Origin: Sabethes cyaneus | Lineage: Eukaryota > Arthropoda > Insecta > Diptera > Culicidae | Assembly: GCF_943734655.1 (NCBI RefSeq) | Contig: NC_071353.1 | Location: 147,170,043 to 147,234,042 of the forward strand | DNA: 64,000 nucleotides | Direction of reading: 5' to 3' | Notes under the pieces: generated by a model | What the model saw: the letters and a program-made list of their open reading frames with translations, nothing else | Told to the model about the DNA's origin: nothing | Databases searched by the model: none | Translations under genes and position numbers: made by a program | Shown: one piece after another, positions 1 through 10,419 of the stretch | How positions within the stretch are numbered: the stretch's first letter is position 1 | Layout: each line of letters opens with the position of its first letter

Positions 1-39
1 TTAAGCATACCGTAATAGGATTCTCTAACCGAAGCTTTA

Positions 40-240
40 CTGTGCTGACTGTTGGTCTTCGGCCACACTATCAAAGGGTTCGTGGACTTCAGCCTAAAGA
101 CGGTGACATCCTAGTGCGACCATCCTAGGTGACAATCCTTGCGGAGACTGATTCACAGGCCTCTTTGGGTTACCCGCCACCTTCGGGACTGGCTTGTTAG
201 ACCACCATCGTACCTCGAAGCTAACTGGCCGTCCCAACCG
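40..240 (-). repeat. Dispersed repeat with a tRNA-derived SINE-like segment
   Basis: Bases about 150-240, read on the minus strand, resemble the head of the tRNA-derived SINE better preserved at 51955-52137 (shared blocks around CTTCGAGGTACGATG and AACAAGCCAGTC). The B-box region is degenerate. Bases about 45-150 also match 2170-2290 (shared blocks GGACTTC and the TCTTYKGCYAYACTAYCAAAG pattern). This is a decayed repeat, not a tRNA gene. Confidence 0.35.
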
Positions 241-244
241 GTAA

Positions 245-1236
245 GGATTTATTCATTTCGATAAAACATGGATAAAATTGATGTCCTGAAAGTAAGCAAT
301 TTTTTAACCCAATACCCTTCTGGCAGACAAAAAAAAAGCAATTTTGTAAAAATGTGCAACTATCCTTTTCCCTTTGACCAATTTTATCATTTGAACACTG
401 AATCTAGACGAACTGGATGTCCTGAAAGGCAATCAAGCTCAACCATCCCGCCCTTTCAGCCGATTATATCGGCGTCCTGTAAAAATTACTACCGATCACT
501 ACCGGACTCGCCCCTCCAGGGACTCTATCTCGGCTGAACCTTATAACGTTCGAAATCGATTCGAATACCCACTTGTTATAAAAAACGTTTTCAGAACGTA
601 AACATGTAGAAGTAGTAGTTCGTATTTGTCCGTTACGTTAAAATCTTCGCTTCTTCGAGTTTACCGTACCACATAAAAACCATGTAAGCAAAACGTATCT
701 GATGTAAATTATCGCATGCCGTTAGTTTACGTGTTCAATAATACAAACTATTACTTGAATTGCTAGCCGGAATTCGCAACGACAGGGCTCAATTGTTACG
801 AATTTGGAAAAAGATGGTTCTCAAAGTTTTTTCAACGAACGAAGCACAAAACCAAGCGATACTGAACTTCCTTGAACTAAAATGCTCAGAACTTGCACAC
901 CTTAGTATTTGTGAATAGATACGTGGCTGTGATATTTCGAAAAACTGTTAGGTACAATACACCTTCCCCGCTTGTTAAGAATGTTCCACATATGTGAAGC
1001 ATCAGGGAAAGTCAGGGAATTTTATTTTTGGATTTGAGTCGACACCCTGATTGCACCACCGGAGACTTCTACGATTTGATTTGAAATTGAGAATAATATC
1101 TTCTGATCGATGGTCAGAACAAAATTAAATTATGACATACTTCTTGAAGTATGTAGTCCCTAAGTTGATAATCATTTTCTCTTACCAACGCAGATATGTA
1201 GAGATTCAATGCCCTACATGCTCAACTATTTAAGTG
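245..1236. other. Intergenic, no gene recognised
   Basis: I see no coding signal. The longest open frame (about 89 codons near 268) has no recognisable domain. A 27-base block at about 957-985 recurs at about 4897-4925, so part of this stretch is dispersed repeat. Confidence 0.5.
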
Positions 1237-1239
1237 AGA

Positions 1240-2008
1240 TCTATGCCTATAAAAATGGATTTCTGTCTGCCCGTATGTTCCTTATAGAATCGAAAACTAC
1301 TGAACCGATCGGCGAGAAAATTTACATGTGGTGGTTTCAGGGGCCAGTGAAGGTTCTTATGATGGTTAGAGATCCCTCACCCCACTAAGAGGGGGGGCTC
1401 CCATACAAATCTATACCTATAATAATAGATTTCTGTCTGCCCGAATGTTCTTTATAGAATCGAAAACTACTAAACCGATCGGAGTGAAAATTTGCATGTA
1501 GGAGTTTTTGGGGCCAGGGAAGGTTCTTATGATGGTTAGAGACCCCTCTCCCCATTAAGAGGTTGGGCTCCCATACAAATGAAATACAAATTCCCTCATA
1601 ACTCGAGAACTAATCAAGTAAATGGGACCAAATTTGGCATGTGGGTGTTTTTGTAGGCAAAATGGTACTTTCTACGAATTTTTCGTGAAATGGTACTAAA
1701 TGGTATTCTGCGAAACTCTATATTCCGCGTTATGGTCAACCGAGAATTGGTGTTACGCAAAATGGTATTCGGCGAAATGGTTTGTAATGATGGCGAATAT
1801 TTAAATGCTATCCGCTTTATTTTATCAGGCTAAGCAATGAGGGGAGTTGTTTTCTACTTTACTGTGAGGAAAATTTGTATATTAAAACACCCATGAACTC
1901 CCCAGAAACTTGCAAAACTCAAGATTGTGACAAAGGTCATCCGAGGTTCACGATTTATGTACAATACAGTTTAATTTGTGGCAATACGAAGTTTGTCGGG
2001 TCAGCTAG
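1240..2008 (+). mobile_element. Helitron-like non-autonomous element with duplicated 5' terminus
   Basis: The left end reads TC-TATGCCTATAAAAATGG, followed by conserved text about gaining a CTGTCTGCCC block. The right end reads GTCGGGTCAGCTAG and stops in CTAG, the 3' signature expected of Helitrons. The 5' terminus is repeated about 170 bases inside, near 1410, with the same run TTTCTGTCTGCCC. Related copies in opposite orientation lie at 21262-22377 and 26819-27715. There is no ORF. Helitron assignment rests on TC/CTAG ends only; a Rep/helicase source is not in the window. Confidence 0.55.
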
Positions 2009-2169
2009 TATAGTAACCTATAAAGTGTGCTGAGTGCAAAATTTATTCGCTATAAATTATAAGTTTAGCTCAAACTTAGAATTACTCCCTGTGTAAATGT
2101 ACATAATTTTAATTTAGAAATTACTGTGTGATTGTGCTGCTTCCAGTGAATGAAGCCTTCCGAATCAGA

Positions 2170-2290
2170 TAGACTGCCGGTCTTTTGCTATACTACCAAA
2201 GCGTTCGCGGACTTCGACCTTAAACTGTGCGTTTATTGGCCTTAGTAGAGCTGGATGGTGTGAATCTTGCTAAAGCCTCCGAAAGCTCAA
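2170..2290. repeat. Dispersed repeat, second copy of 45-150
   Basis: The stretch matches about 45-150 with scattered substitutions. The element type is not recognised and no inverted ends were found. Confidence 0.4.
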
Positions 2291-2384
2291 ATGCTCAAGC
2301 ATCATTATTATAAGCAGTTTTGCTTATTGAAATGTTCCTTCTTTGGCACAAGTTAAAATAAGATTGCAGCCTCCAGCGTAACTC

Positions 2385-2624
2385 TTATACGTCTTTGGAG
2401 TGCCGCAGGGTAACAATGTAGAACAATTGCTTTTACAGCAAAAAAATTTTTTTTTGTCTATATGGATTTTTCAATCGTACAAAGTGATATACATTTCACG
2501 ACGGCCATTACCATCACCACCGCCGAACGGCTAGCCCTCTTTGTTGGCGAGGCATACATTTTGCCTCACCAAAAAAGAGGGCCGCCTATCGAACAATACA
2601 TCTGTGGCTTTCTTTCTTTTCCAG
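2385..2624 (+). promoter_or_regulatory. ZNF-1 upstream module: RT fossil, CAT/CAC tract and splice acceptor
   Basis: A short non-LTR reverse-transcriptase fossil at about 2392-2425 translates as VFGVPQGNNV. A CAT/CAC-rich patch follows at 2495-2525, which ZNF-2 also has. The module ends in the block CAATACATCTGTGGC, the tract CTTTCTTTCTTTTCCAG and an AG at 2623-2624. The zinc-finger frame is open back to 2488 but holds no ATG before the first finger, which supports use of this AG as a 3' splice site. The Tc1/mariner fossil found upstream of ZNF-3 to ZNF-8 is absent. Confidence 0.65.
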
Positions 2625-4758
2625 TGAGACGAAGGCGAACCGCGTTGGTGGTGGTGATGGTGATGATGCTGGCCAACGGCGGAATCACATTTGCAACATC
2701 TGCGGCAAAGGGTATAGGCAAAAATATCATCTCAAGACACACCAGAGAGATCATACCGGTGTACGGCCATTCAAATGCGAAATTTGTGGCGAAGCTTTTA
2801 CGTCTGGAATCAGGCTTACCTACCATAAAGCGGCTCATGCAGAGGAAAAGAATTTCAAATGTGAAATATGTAACAAACAGTTTGCACTGCAAATACAATT
2901 GACGCGCCACCTGGAGCAACACAGCACGGATCGACCGCATAATTGCCCTATTTGTGACAAGGGATTCCGGATAAAATCTCACCTTACAAAGCACCTGGTC
3001 AGACATAGCGTTGAGCCACAGTTTAAATGCGGCATCTGTGGTTTGGCATACAAAGGACCGGAAGGGTTAAGAGCCCACAAAAAAGCCAAACACGTAACTG
3101 GGGAGCTACCAAAACGACCGTTTCAATGTGATATTTGTAGCAGCGCATTTAGGTGTAGCACTAGACTTAAAAACCATAAAACTCTACATCATACCAAGGA
3201 AAAGAATTTCGTTTGTGAGATATGTGGAAAAGATTTTCACTTAAATAATCAATTAGTTCAACATTTGAAATTGCACAGCTCGGATCGTCCGTATAAGTGT
3301 GAAATTTGCGAGCAATCATTCGTAGATAAAGCTACACACGTGCGCCATGTACGTCGCCACTTTAAGGAGCGACTGTTCAAGTGTGACATTTGCGGCTCGT
3401 CGCATAAAACAGCTTACGAACTGCGGACTCACAGAAAAATTCACTCGAGAATTGACGAGCGAAAGCCGTTTAGGTGTCAAATTTGCGATGAACAATTCTC
3501 CCTAAAAGCCAGTCTCGAACTGCATCGGAAAAAGCACAGGTCCAGTTCGAATGAGTGCCCGATTTGCAAAGAAACATTCCTATTTTCCACGTCGCTTACA
3601 AGGCACATGGCCAGCCACAATGTTGAGCGACAATTTGAATGCGACATTTGTGGTTCATCCTACAAGTCCAGAAGCAGTTTGAACGCTCACAAACGAAGTC
3701 ACTCGTTGGTGGAGCCAAAACCTTTCCCCTGTGATTTGTGCGAGGCTCGGTTTGCTCAACAGTTTAGCCTCAAACAACATAGAGAAAAGCACTTGAAAAA
3801 AGAGGGAATCGAATGTCCTCATTGTGGAATAAAACTTCCGTCCGTAAGTGGCATGGCAACACATCATAACCGCGTACATGACATTCAATCTTCCGAAACA
3901 AAAGCGCACCCGGAATGTGGTATATGTAGCTCAGATCGTCCGTATAAGTGTGAAATCTGCGGGCAATCATTCCTAGATAAAGCTACACACGTGCGCCATG
4001 TAGGTCGTCACTTTAAGCCTTTTCAGTGTCAAATTTGCGATGAACAGTTCACCGTAAAGGCCAGTCTCAAACTTCATAGAAAGGTGCACCGGTCCAGTTC
4101 AAACGTTAAGCGAAGCTTCGAATGCGACATTTGCGGATCATCATACAAGACCAGAAGCGGTTTGAACACGCACAAACGAAGGCACTCGTTCGTGGACCCA
4201 AAACCTTACCACTGTGACTTGTGCGATGCTCGGTTTACTCAACAGTGTAGCCTCAATCAACACAGAAAAAAACACTTGCAGGAAACTGGAATCGAATGTC
4301 CTCATTGCGCAATAAAACTTCCGTCCGCAAGTGGCATGGTATCACATCATAACCGCGTACATGGCATTCAATTAGATAAAACAAACGTGCGCCCGGAATG
4401 TGATATCTGTAATGGAACTTTTAAAAACGGAGTCCATCTTGTGAAGCCTGAAGCTACAGTACGTGCCAATTTCCCATGTGAAGTATGTGGTAAAGATTTT
4501 GCCTCGAACCGCAAACTAAGTAAACACCGCTCGTTGCATAACCGGGATCGTTCGCATAAATGCTCGATCTGTGGAAAAGGTTTCCTGTTCGTTTCTACGC
4601 TCCAATGTCACATGCGCACTCACAGCGACGAGCGATCGTTTGGCTGCGACATCTGTGGAGCATCGTTCAAACATGCTGGCGGTCGAAAGGTTCACCGCAG
4701 AAAGGCTCACCCGAACGAGGACACCGCCGATGGTCTGACTTCCAATCAACTAGCTTGA
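2625..4758 (+). CDS. ZNF-1: 22-finger C2H2 protein, terminal exon
   Basis: The exon encodes about 710 residues. After a Gly/Asp/Ala-rich leader of about 23 residues come 22 C-x2-C-x12-H-x3-5-H fingers, the first with cysteines in CNIC. Linkers are SxDRPY/H and VExxF types rather than the classical TGEKP. Aligned with the cluster's 18-finger plan, fingers 8, 10, 12, 13 and 14 appear twice, the second set at about 3930-4399. One finger near 3915 is cut after its cysteine pair. The equivalent of finger 15, near 4400-4450, has lost its histidines. The start is set by the splice acceptor at 2624. The TTG at 2899 is not a credible start because three good fingers lie in frame before it. The product is presumably a nuclear DNA-binding factor; the target is unknown. 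Confidence 0.88.
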
Positions 4759-4850
4759 AGAGGATATATTCGTGAGACACGTCAGTGAACTTTCTTGTTA
4801 TTATCGATATGTGTATAAATTGAATGTGGTAATATGTGAGTTTTTTTTTA

Positions 4851-4856
4851 AATAAA
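4851..4856 (+). terminator. Poly(A) signal of ZNF-1
   Basis: AATAAA lies 93 bases after the stop codon. Unlike ZNF-3 to ZNF-8, this 3' UTR has no MITE, so the signal is native. Confidence 0.6.
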
Positions 4857-5168
4857 GGCCTTCAAATTTTCACCTGAGTTAAAAATGACAAAGAGTACAC
4901 CTTCCCCGCTTGTTAAGAATGTTTTACACCATCCAACTTAAAATGTCGTGACGTGCACATCACCACCGGGCGTCTCCTACGATTTCGTCCTGATCGTCGA
5001 CGAAGCACTGATTACTTCCAGGGACGTAAAATATACTGGTTGGAGACAAAAATCTGACGACATTTGACATTGCTTCTTGAAATCAGTCATGCGGCAGGTT
5101 CGAGAAAAAATACCAGAATAACGATAGCATCGCTTGCTCGTTGTGTCGCATCATACTTCAGCAGAGAA

Positions 5169-5330
5169 ATGCTTACATCATGCATGACAAAAGGTATAGT
5201 GGTTTTTGCTATTCTCGTTTGCTGCTGCATTAGTACGGCTACGGCTTTTCCCCAAATAATGAGGTTTCAAATAAGTACCCATCCAAAATTGAAACCAAAC
5301 GCTACTGCATGTATTCTTAGCAAATCCTAA
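5169..5330 (+). CDS. Possible small secreted peptide
   Basis: An ATG at 5169 (second in-frame ATG at 5184) opens 53 or 48 codons. Residues about 7-26 are strongly hydrophobic (IVVFAILVCCC) and end in STATA before FPQ, a good signal-peptidase context. The remaining 26-27 residues have one Cys, one N-x-S/T site (NAT) and several basic residues. There is no homology that I recognise and no clear TATA box. An Inr-like TCAGTC lies at 5083. It could equally be a chance ORF or a first exon. It sits alone between ZNF-1 and a retrotransposon relic. Confidence 0.3.
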   Translation: MLTSCMTKGIVVFAILVCCCISTATAFPQIMRFQISTHPKLKPNATACILSKS

Positions 5331-5395
5331 AAGTAGTGTTTAAAATCACTTAAATGCTAGATGAAAACGCATCAATAATTACACCTAATCATACG

Positions 5396-5990
5396 GAGCG
5401 ACTGTATTGACTGAGATTCTGACTTGCGTCCAGGTTCTATTGTGTTCTATACCGATGGGGGAGGCAGAGATGGGTGAAGATACTGCAGCTGGGGTGTTTG
5501 ACCCTGGACTCAGTAAATGGGTCTATACCAATGGGTCACAGTCACAGTGACAGTCCGGGACAAGCCGACAGTCTAGCAAGAGAAGGTTCTGCCTGCGTCA
5601 AATTTCATTGGCCCGAAACCATTTTGTGAAGTCCCGGACCGTGATAAGAACAAAGGAAACGTCCATAGTAGAATCAAACTGCAACGCCACGGATACATCC
5701 AGACAAGCAAAAAGATTCATAAGACACCGAGTGCAGCTTAAGCCCGGATCTTGTTTATTAAATCTTAATGGAAAACATCTTCGACCAATTATTGGTATGT
5801 TGACTGGTCCACTGCCCGAGCAAATATCACCTAAACAAAATTCGAAAAATGATACTGCTGAATGTCGTTTGTATCAATTTGAAATAGAAATTGCTGAACA
5901 TATACTCCACAAATGCGAAGCAATATTTAATTACAACATAAATGCTTGGAAAGGGGTTATTAGAGCACCCTTGAAAATTGGCAAGCGATC
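5396..5990 (+). pseudogene. RNase H and C-terminal relic of a non-LTR retrotransposon
   Basis: The sequence holds, in order, an RNase H opening (FYTDG near 5448), a late RNase H motif (HSDSPGQADSLAREGS, 5534-5581), then a frame (5608-6030) with MLTGPLP, LYQFEIEIAEHILHKCEAIF. The last matches the zinc-knuckle-like tail (C..C..AEHIL..C) of jockey/I-type elements. Stops and frame changes separate the parts, and the polymerase domain is gone. It is a dead fragment. Its 3' part runs into the inverted repeat that starts near 6000. Confidence 0.6.
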
Positions 5991-5999
5991 CTGGCAGGG

Positions 6000-6310
6000 T
6001 ATAAAGCAATGTTGCGAGTTGAGCGAGAAGTCAACCATGCCTAATCACACGCGAAAGAGTACGAAAAACATAGCACACACAGGCGTAAAAGTAACAGCCA
6101 CCGGTGCTGTGTGCAGATATTCTGCTACCCACACACTCGCGCACGCACGCACATCCTCACATCGTCTTGCTGCATAGCTTATTCCCAAGTCAAAAAATTC
6201 GTGGGGAATCAGCTGCCTGGTGAGGCTCGTGGCGCACTGGGATACGAATTTTGCATTACTTTTTCTTCTTCTTCAGCTTCGTCCTCATTCTACTCACGAG
6301 CGGGAGTACG
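6000..6310 (+). repeat. Left arm of a long inverted repeat (partner 8640-8940)
   Basis: Blocks such as GCAATGTTGCGAGTTGAGCG and the GCAGATATTCTGCTACC region recur as reverse complements at 8640-8940. Arms are about 300 bases and about 2.3 kb apart. The enclosed DNA is the pyrimidine tract and a smaller foldback. This could be two separate insertions of one repeat in opposite orientation. Confidence 0.55.
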
Positions 6311-6419
6311 CCAGGTTATGCTGTGAAGGAAAATCCGTAGTTTTAGCATCTGTGTTTTTATCACAGAGAAAAGGGTTATAAATTATAAAACTTAGTCAAA
6401 TTTTAAATTAAACTTTCGA

Positions 6420-7790
6420 TTTGAGGTTTGACCGACATTTGTTCTTCATTAAAAGGTTTGTTAGTATAAAGTGTTTCTCAGTTTTGCTGAAAAGTGAATC
6501 ACATTTCATGATACATTTCAAATTTTCTCTATTTTATTCAAGAATACATACTCTTGACTTTAGTCATTCGCCTTTTGCCTTTGTTTTTTCGTATTTTATC
6601 TTTTATTTTTCGTCGTTTGATTATTTCGTATTTTGTCGCCTTTTCCTGTCATCTTCTTGTCGTTTTTTTTTTGTTTTAATTTGATTATAGTCACTTTAAC
6701 AGCTTGGGTCATTCGTGATTTCTGCGGGACGGGAATTTGAACCCGAGTCCTCGCCGTGAGAGGCGTGACTTACACCGTGTTGATCCCACGTTTTTGTTGT
6801 TTCTTAACGTTTGGTGGTTGTTCGTTATGTTCAACATCTGGTGTTCTGTCATCGTCTTTTTGTCTCTTCGACATTTTTTTGACATTTTTTATTGCTTTTT
6901 GTGGCGTTTTAGGTTTGATGGCGTCGTAATTAGTGTCTTTTTTGGCATAGTCACTGTTTTACTGACTTGTCTCTTCAGCCAAAGGCATATATTTATAGTA
7001 TTTTTGCCGTTTTGTATTGCTGTTTTTTTGGCTTTTTTGTCATGGTTTGTCTGGTGTCTTTTAATCGTATTTTGTCGTCGTTTGTCTTTTCGTCTACTTG
7101 TCTTGACTTCTTCGTCATATCTTTTCGCTGGCATTTCACTGTTTGTTCGTCGTTTATTTGCTGTCTTTCCATCATTCCTTCATCGTCTTTTTATCACCTT
7201 ATCGTTGCTTTTTCGAAACCTTTTCGTCGTCTTATTGTCATCGCTTTAGTGCCTTTTCTCCATATTCGGCGTCTCATTATCATTCCCCTGTTGTATTTTT
7301 ATTGTCCGTTTGCCATCTTTCCTTCGTATTTTGGTTTTTTGACATTTAGCTGCCTTTTCTTAGTTTTATTGTCATCTTTTCATCATCTTTCTTCCTGTTT
7401 GTTGCCAAGACAACAAAAATGTTGTCTGTTTCTTGTCTTTTCATTGGTCTTTCGTCGTCTTTTTGACGACGTTTATTCGCCATCAATTCGTAGTCATTTT
7501 AGTATGTTTTATCGCCTGTTTGGCAGTTTTTAAATGTCTCTTTCCCATTTTTTGTCGCAGTTTTGGCACTCTTTTCGTCGTTTTTTATCGTATTTTTTTC
7601 ATCTTTTTAACAGTGATAAAAAGATTCCATTGATTTTGAATTACATTTTCGTCAACATTTCGCCATTGTATTTTCTATATATTTTAATTTTTTTGTATTG
7701 TCTATATATTTTAATCATCTTTTTATCGCTTTTTGACGGTTTATATGTCCAAGCGTTTTTATTTATCGCGTGCGTAAAAAGAACATAATA
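6420..7790 (+). repeat. Pyrimidine-rich degenerate minisatellite
   Basis: The plus strand is built from T-runs separated by CGTC, TGTC and CATC (for example CGTCGTTT and TTTTTGTC). Several long frames over it encode Phe/Ser/Leu-rich low-complexity protein with no domain. It is the opposite-strand equivalent of the purine tracts at 43-49 and 54-56 kb. A SINE interrupts it at 6680-6788. Confidence 0.6.
6680..6788 (-). mobile_element. tRNA-derived SINE, copy 1
   Basis: Read on the minus strand it runs from a GTGTAAGTCACGCC-type A-box region through TCTCACGGCGAGGAC and a B-box GGGTTCAAATTCCC to GAAATCACGAATGACCC and a CTATAATCAAAT tail. Two further copies lie at 28408-28523 (minus) and 59599-59707 (plus). 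The anticodon-loop area CCTCTCACG suggests a tRNA-Glu-like ancestor. The organisation resembles the mosquito Feilai group, but membership is not proven. Confidence 0.65.
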
Positions 7791-7929
7791 AACCTTAATG
7801 CACATAGAATAAGGATTTCTTCATCTTGATTATAAAGAATGACCTTATTCGCTTGATTTTGAAATTCTATCGCACTACAAAAATCATATTAATGAATTGA
7901 AACTGAAACTGTCCGTAGAAAATTCCTAA

Positions 7930-8640
7930 ATCCGTAGATCTGGCATCACTGAAACGAGCCATCGTGAGTAATCGGTATCAGCAGATCGGGCTGCAGCGAC
8001 GAACGACGAGCGACGACTGTAGCTGTTAGCTGAACACACAGTCGCAAAAACTCGTTACAGTGCATGAAGAAATAAGAGCGGGAGTTTTAAAGGGATGCTC
8101 ATGCCGGCGTGTTCGTTAGAATATAAAGTATAATAAAACGAGCCGTGCCTAGCTGGGACTGTGTGCTATGTTAACCATTGTCCATCCCACCATAATATAG
8201 ATATCTAACAAGCACAAAATCAAATATAGGTGGTCACACAACAATATTCCACATCAGTTCTGATATGGCTTTACAGGAAAGGGAAAAATCCACTGATCCG
8301 CTCCAGATCTTTCTCTGCTTACTATGGAATCCTATATGGTAGCCATGTTGGGCCCTTAGTCTTCCTAATCTATTTCAACGATAATGAATACCTGCTTAAA
8401 GGTCCGCTACCCAGTGTTGCGAAGCTCACACTAGTGTGGTCTCGTTTTCCCACACACGCGTACTCATTCTAACGAATACGGCGGCATAAGCATCTCCTTC
8501 GGGCTCTCGCTCTTGTTTATTCATGCACTGCGACGAGTTTTTGCGACTGTGTGTATTTAGCTAACCACCACGGTCGTCGCTCTCCTTCGTCGTTGTAGCC
8601 CGAGTTGCTGATACCGATTACTCGAGAGGGCTTGCACTAC
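7930..8640. mobile_element. Foldback element with ~165 bp inverted arms
   Basis: The left arm, about 7963-8130, contains GTCGCAAAAACTCG and AAATAAGAGCGGGAG. The right arm, about 8462-8625, carries the reverse complements (CGAGTTTTTGCGAC, CTCGCTCTTG). Between them, about 8240-8410, lies a plus-strand reverse-transcriptase fragment (GSHVGPLVFLIYFND), so the spacer was captured or later invaded. It sits just inside the larger inverted repeat 6000/8940. Confidence 0.55.
8240..8410 (+). pseudogene. Reverse-transcriptase fragment (jockey-like)
   Basis: The frame reads WLYRKGKNP...YYGILYGSHVGPLVFLIYFNDN..LLKGPLPS, the segment around the conserved GVPQGSxLGPLLFxxxxND of non-LTR polymerases. The GVPQGS is altered to GILYGS. 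No intact ORF extends either way. Confidence 0.6.
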
Positions 8641-8940
8641 CACCCATAACTAGAATCGAGGGCAAAGATGAAGAGGAAATGAAAAAGTAATGCAAAATCT
8701 GTATTCCAGTGCGCCACGAGCCCCACGGGCAGCTGACTGCTCGCGAGTGGGCTATGCAGAAAGACGATATGAGGCTGTACGTTCATCGCGAGTGTGTAGG
8801 TAGCAGAATGTCTGCACACAGCACGGGCGGTTGTTTGTCTTCCGTGAGCGGTTTTAGCGTTTAATGCTATGCATCTCACTCTCTCGCGTGAGGTATCGTT
8901 TGCTTCTCACTCGAATTGCAACATTGATCGAAACTTTTTG
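8640..8940 (-). repeat. Right arm of a long inverted repeat (partner 6000-6310)
   Basis: Reverse-complement match to 6000-6310, including the GAGGAAATGAAAAAGTAATGC end and the GAATTGCAACATTG end. No coding content is recognised. Confidence 0.55.
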
Positions 8941-9540
8941 AACTCGCCGTGTATGCATCATTTTTAGGCGTTCGACTACGGACGGAAGAAGGGAAAAGCC
9001 ACAATTTGTGTCTAAAAAAATCAGATGGGTTGTGTACAAGACCCGACCGCACAGGTGACTTAGGACTACGTAAGTCTTTTTGTTGCATCATTTTGAATAT
9101 TTTATTAACTCTCCTGAGATTTTGATTTAGTTTGGTGGCCCTGTTTACATAACCCTACTAGCACAGATGTAATAAACTGGTTGGAGTAACCGATTAATGA
9201 CTAGTTTCAGTCATAAATAGGTTGCAGCAACCAGAAATGACAAAAGTGTGCTACTTGGGAAACCTTCATGAAATGCTATCTAGATTATGCTAGAACAGCA
9301 AAACAAAGAAAAATCCTTTAAACTTCATACAAGAATGTTTTCGTCCTTAAAAGGACGGTTTTTTTGGAAATTGGAGAAATTGTTAGGAATTCAGGTTGGA
9401 TGATAATAATTGTGCGATGGTGCTACATTTGCACCAACGCATTCAGCGGAATTTTCTTTTCGCAACAAACGGTAAATTACTGTTCCGAGTAACTAGTTTC
9501 GTCGGAAAACCATGTTCAGGCATTATCTGCCACAGCTCAT
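8941..9540. other. Intergenic, repeat-like, no gene
   Basis: It contains a palindromic CTTAGGACTACGTAAG at about 9059 that belongs to a motif group also at 16.7, 17.6 and 49.3 kb. About 8985-9020 shares CACAATTTGTGTCTA with the TIR elements at 17.8-20.5 kb. Otherwise nothing is recognised. Confidence 0.4.
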
Positions 9541-9550
9541 TTCGTATGAC

Positions 9551-10040
9551 TTAATCGTACGCCACCTTAAAGTCCACAAACAGATAATGTGTATGCAAGT
9601 TGTGCTCCCGGAACTTGTCTAGTAACTGACGTAGGGTAAACATCTGATCCGTCGTGGAGCGACCCTCACGAAAACCAGTTTGGTACTTGCCGACGAAGGA
9701 CTCCGCTAACGGTCTCAGTTTGCAGGACAGGATGCGGGAGAGCACCGGCATATAGGCAGAATTGAGCAAGGTAATTTCTCGATAGTTTTTAAACTGGAGT
9801 CGATGCCCTTTTAAAAATTGGGCCAATGAGGCCATCCAAACACTCCTCCGACATTTGTTCTTTCTCCCAGATTGCTTCGTACAGCCGCTTGCTCATCGTT
9901 TTTAGAAGTTCAGCTGGGATACCATCCTTCCGAGCAGCCTTACCGTTTTTCAATTCACTGATTGCCTTCTCAACCTCCTCCTGTATTGGTGGCTCCACAG
10001 CTTGGCCATCGCTTACAATTCTTGGTTCCTTGGCGTGCAC
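9551..10040 (-). pseudogene. Non-LTR reverse-transcriptase relic
   Basis: Two overlapping minus-strand frames give polymerase motifs in order: EVEKAISELKNGKAARKDGIPAELL (about 9900-9975), then NYREITLLNSAYMPVLSRIL, FVGKYQTGFREGRSTTDQMFTLRQLLDKF and LFVDFKVAYD (9551-9790), the last holding the first catalytic Asp. A frameshift near 9800-9835 separates the two, and the catalytic YADD/FADD half is missing. The same broad family (RTE-like by wording, tentative) left C-terminal pieces at 16.5, 29.4, 30.5, 43.6 and 46.6 kb. Confidence 0.75.
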
Positions 10041-10054
10041 GCAAGTTGATACTC

Positions 10055-10115
10055 ACTGCTACTTCGTCGGAGTACCGCAGGGTAGCAATTTAGGACCACT
10101 GCGTTTTGCGCTATG
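10055..10115 (+). pseudogene. Reverse-transcriptase micro-fragment
   Basis: Translates as YFVGVPQGSNLGPLRFAL. It abuts the minus-strand relic head-on, so it is a separate insertion. It is the same polymerase patch seen upstream of ZNF-1, -2, -6 and -8. Confidence 0.6.
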
Positions 10116-10419
10116 GAGATTTTTCTGCCTTACCGTTCAAGTTTACAGTGAACGGTGTGTGGAAGTTTTTATTTTTAACACTTTCAAATAAAGTAGTGGC
10201 ATAGCTCATGGATTTATGAAGGAATGAAAGTGGAAATTTTTCGACCATCTTGAACACATCGATTATTTCGAAAATGTATGGCTCAATCCAAACATCGAAG
10301 CAGAAGAAATTGTTTTCACGCAAATGTAAAAATCTTTAGAAACATATGTACGGTACTAAGGAAGTCCAAAGAAAAATCGGAAGAATTGTGTTCTTTAATT
10401 TGCGCAAAAAAGTGTTTTA
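10116..10419. other. Intergenic, nothing recognised
   Basis: No domain, repeat pair or inverted structure was found. The open frame of 70 codons on the minus strand has no recognisable feature. Confidence 0.4.

Noticed and set aside
2566..3006. Antisense frames opposite the ZNF exons (also at 12.8, 14.4, 24.5, 33.4, 49.6 and 57.5 kb)
   Set aside because: Mirror frames of C2H2 codons, repeated in each paralogue only because the sense strand is conserved.
5608..6177. A 189-codon cellular gene
   Set aside because: Its middle matches the RNase H to C-terminal region of non-LTR elements and its end enters an inverted repeat.
6737..7533. 170- and 188-codon Phe/Leu/Val-rich frames that look membrane-like
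   Set aside because: They are the pyrimidine strand of the same minisatellite and overlap each other.
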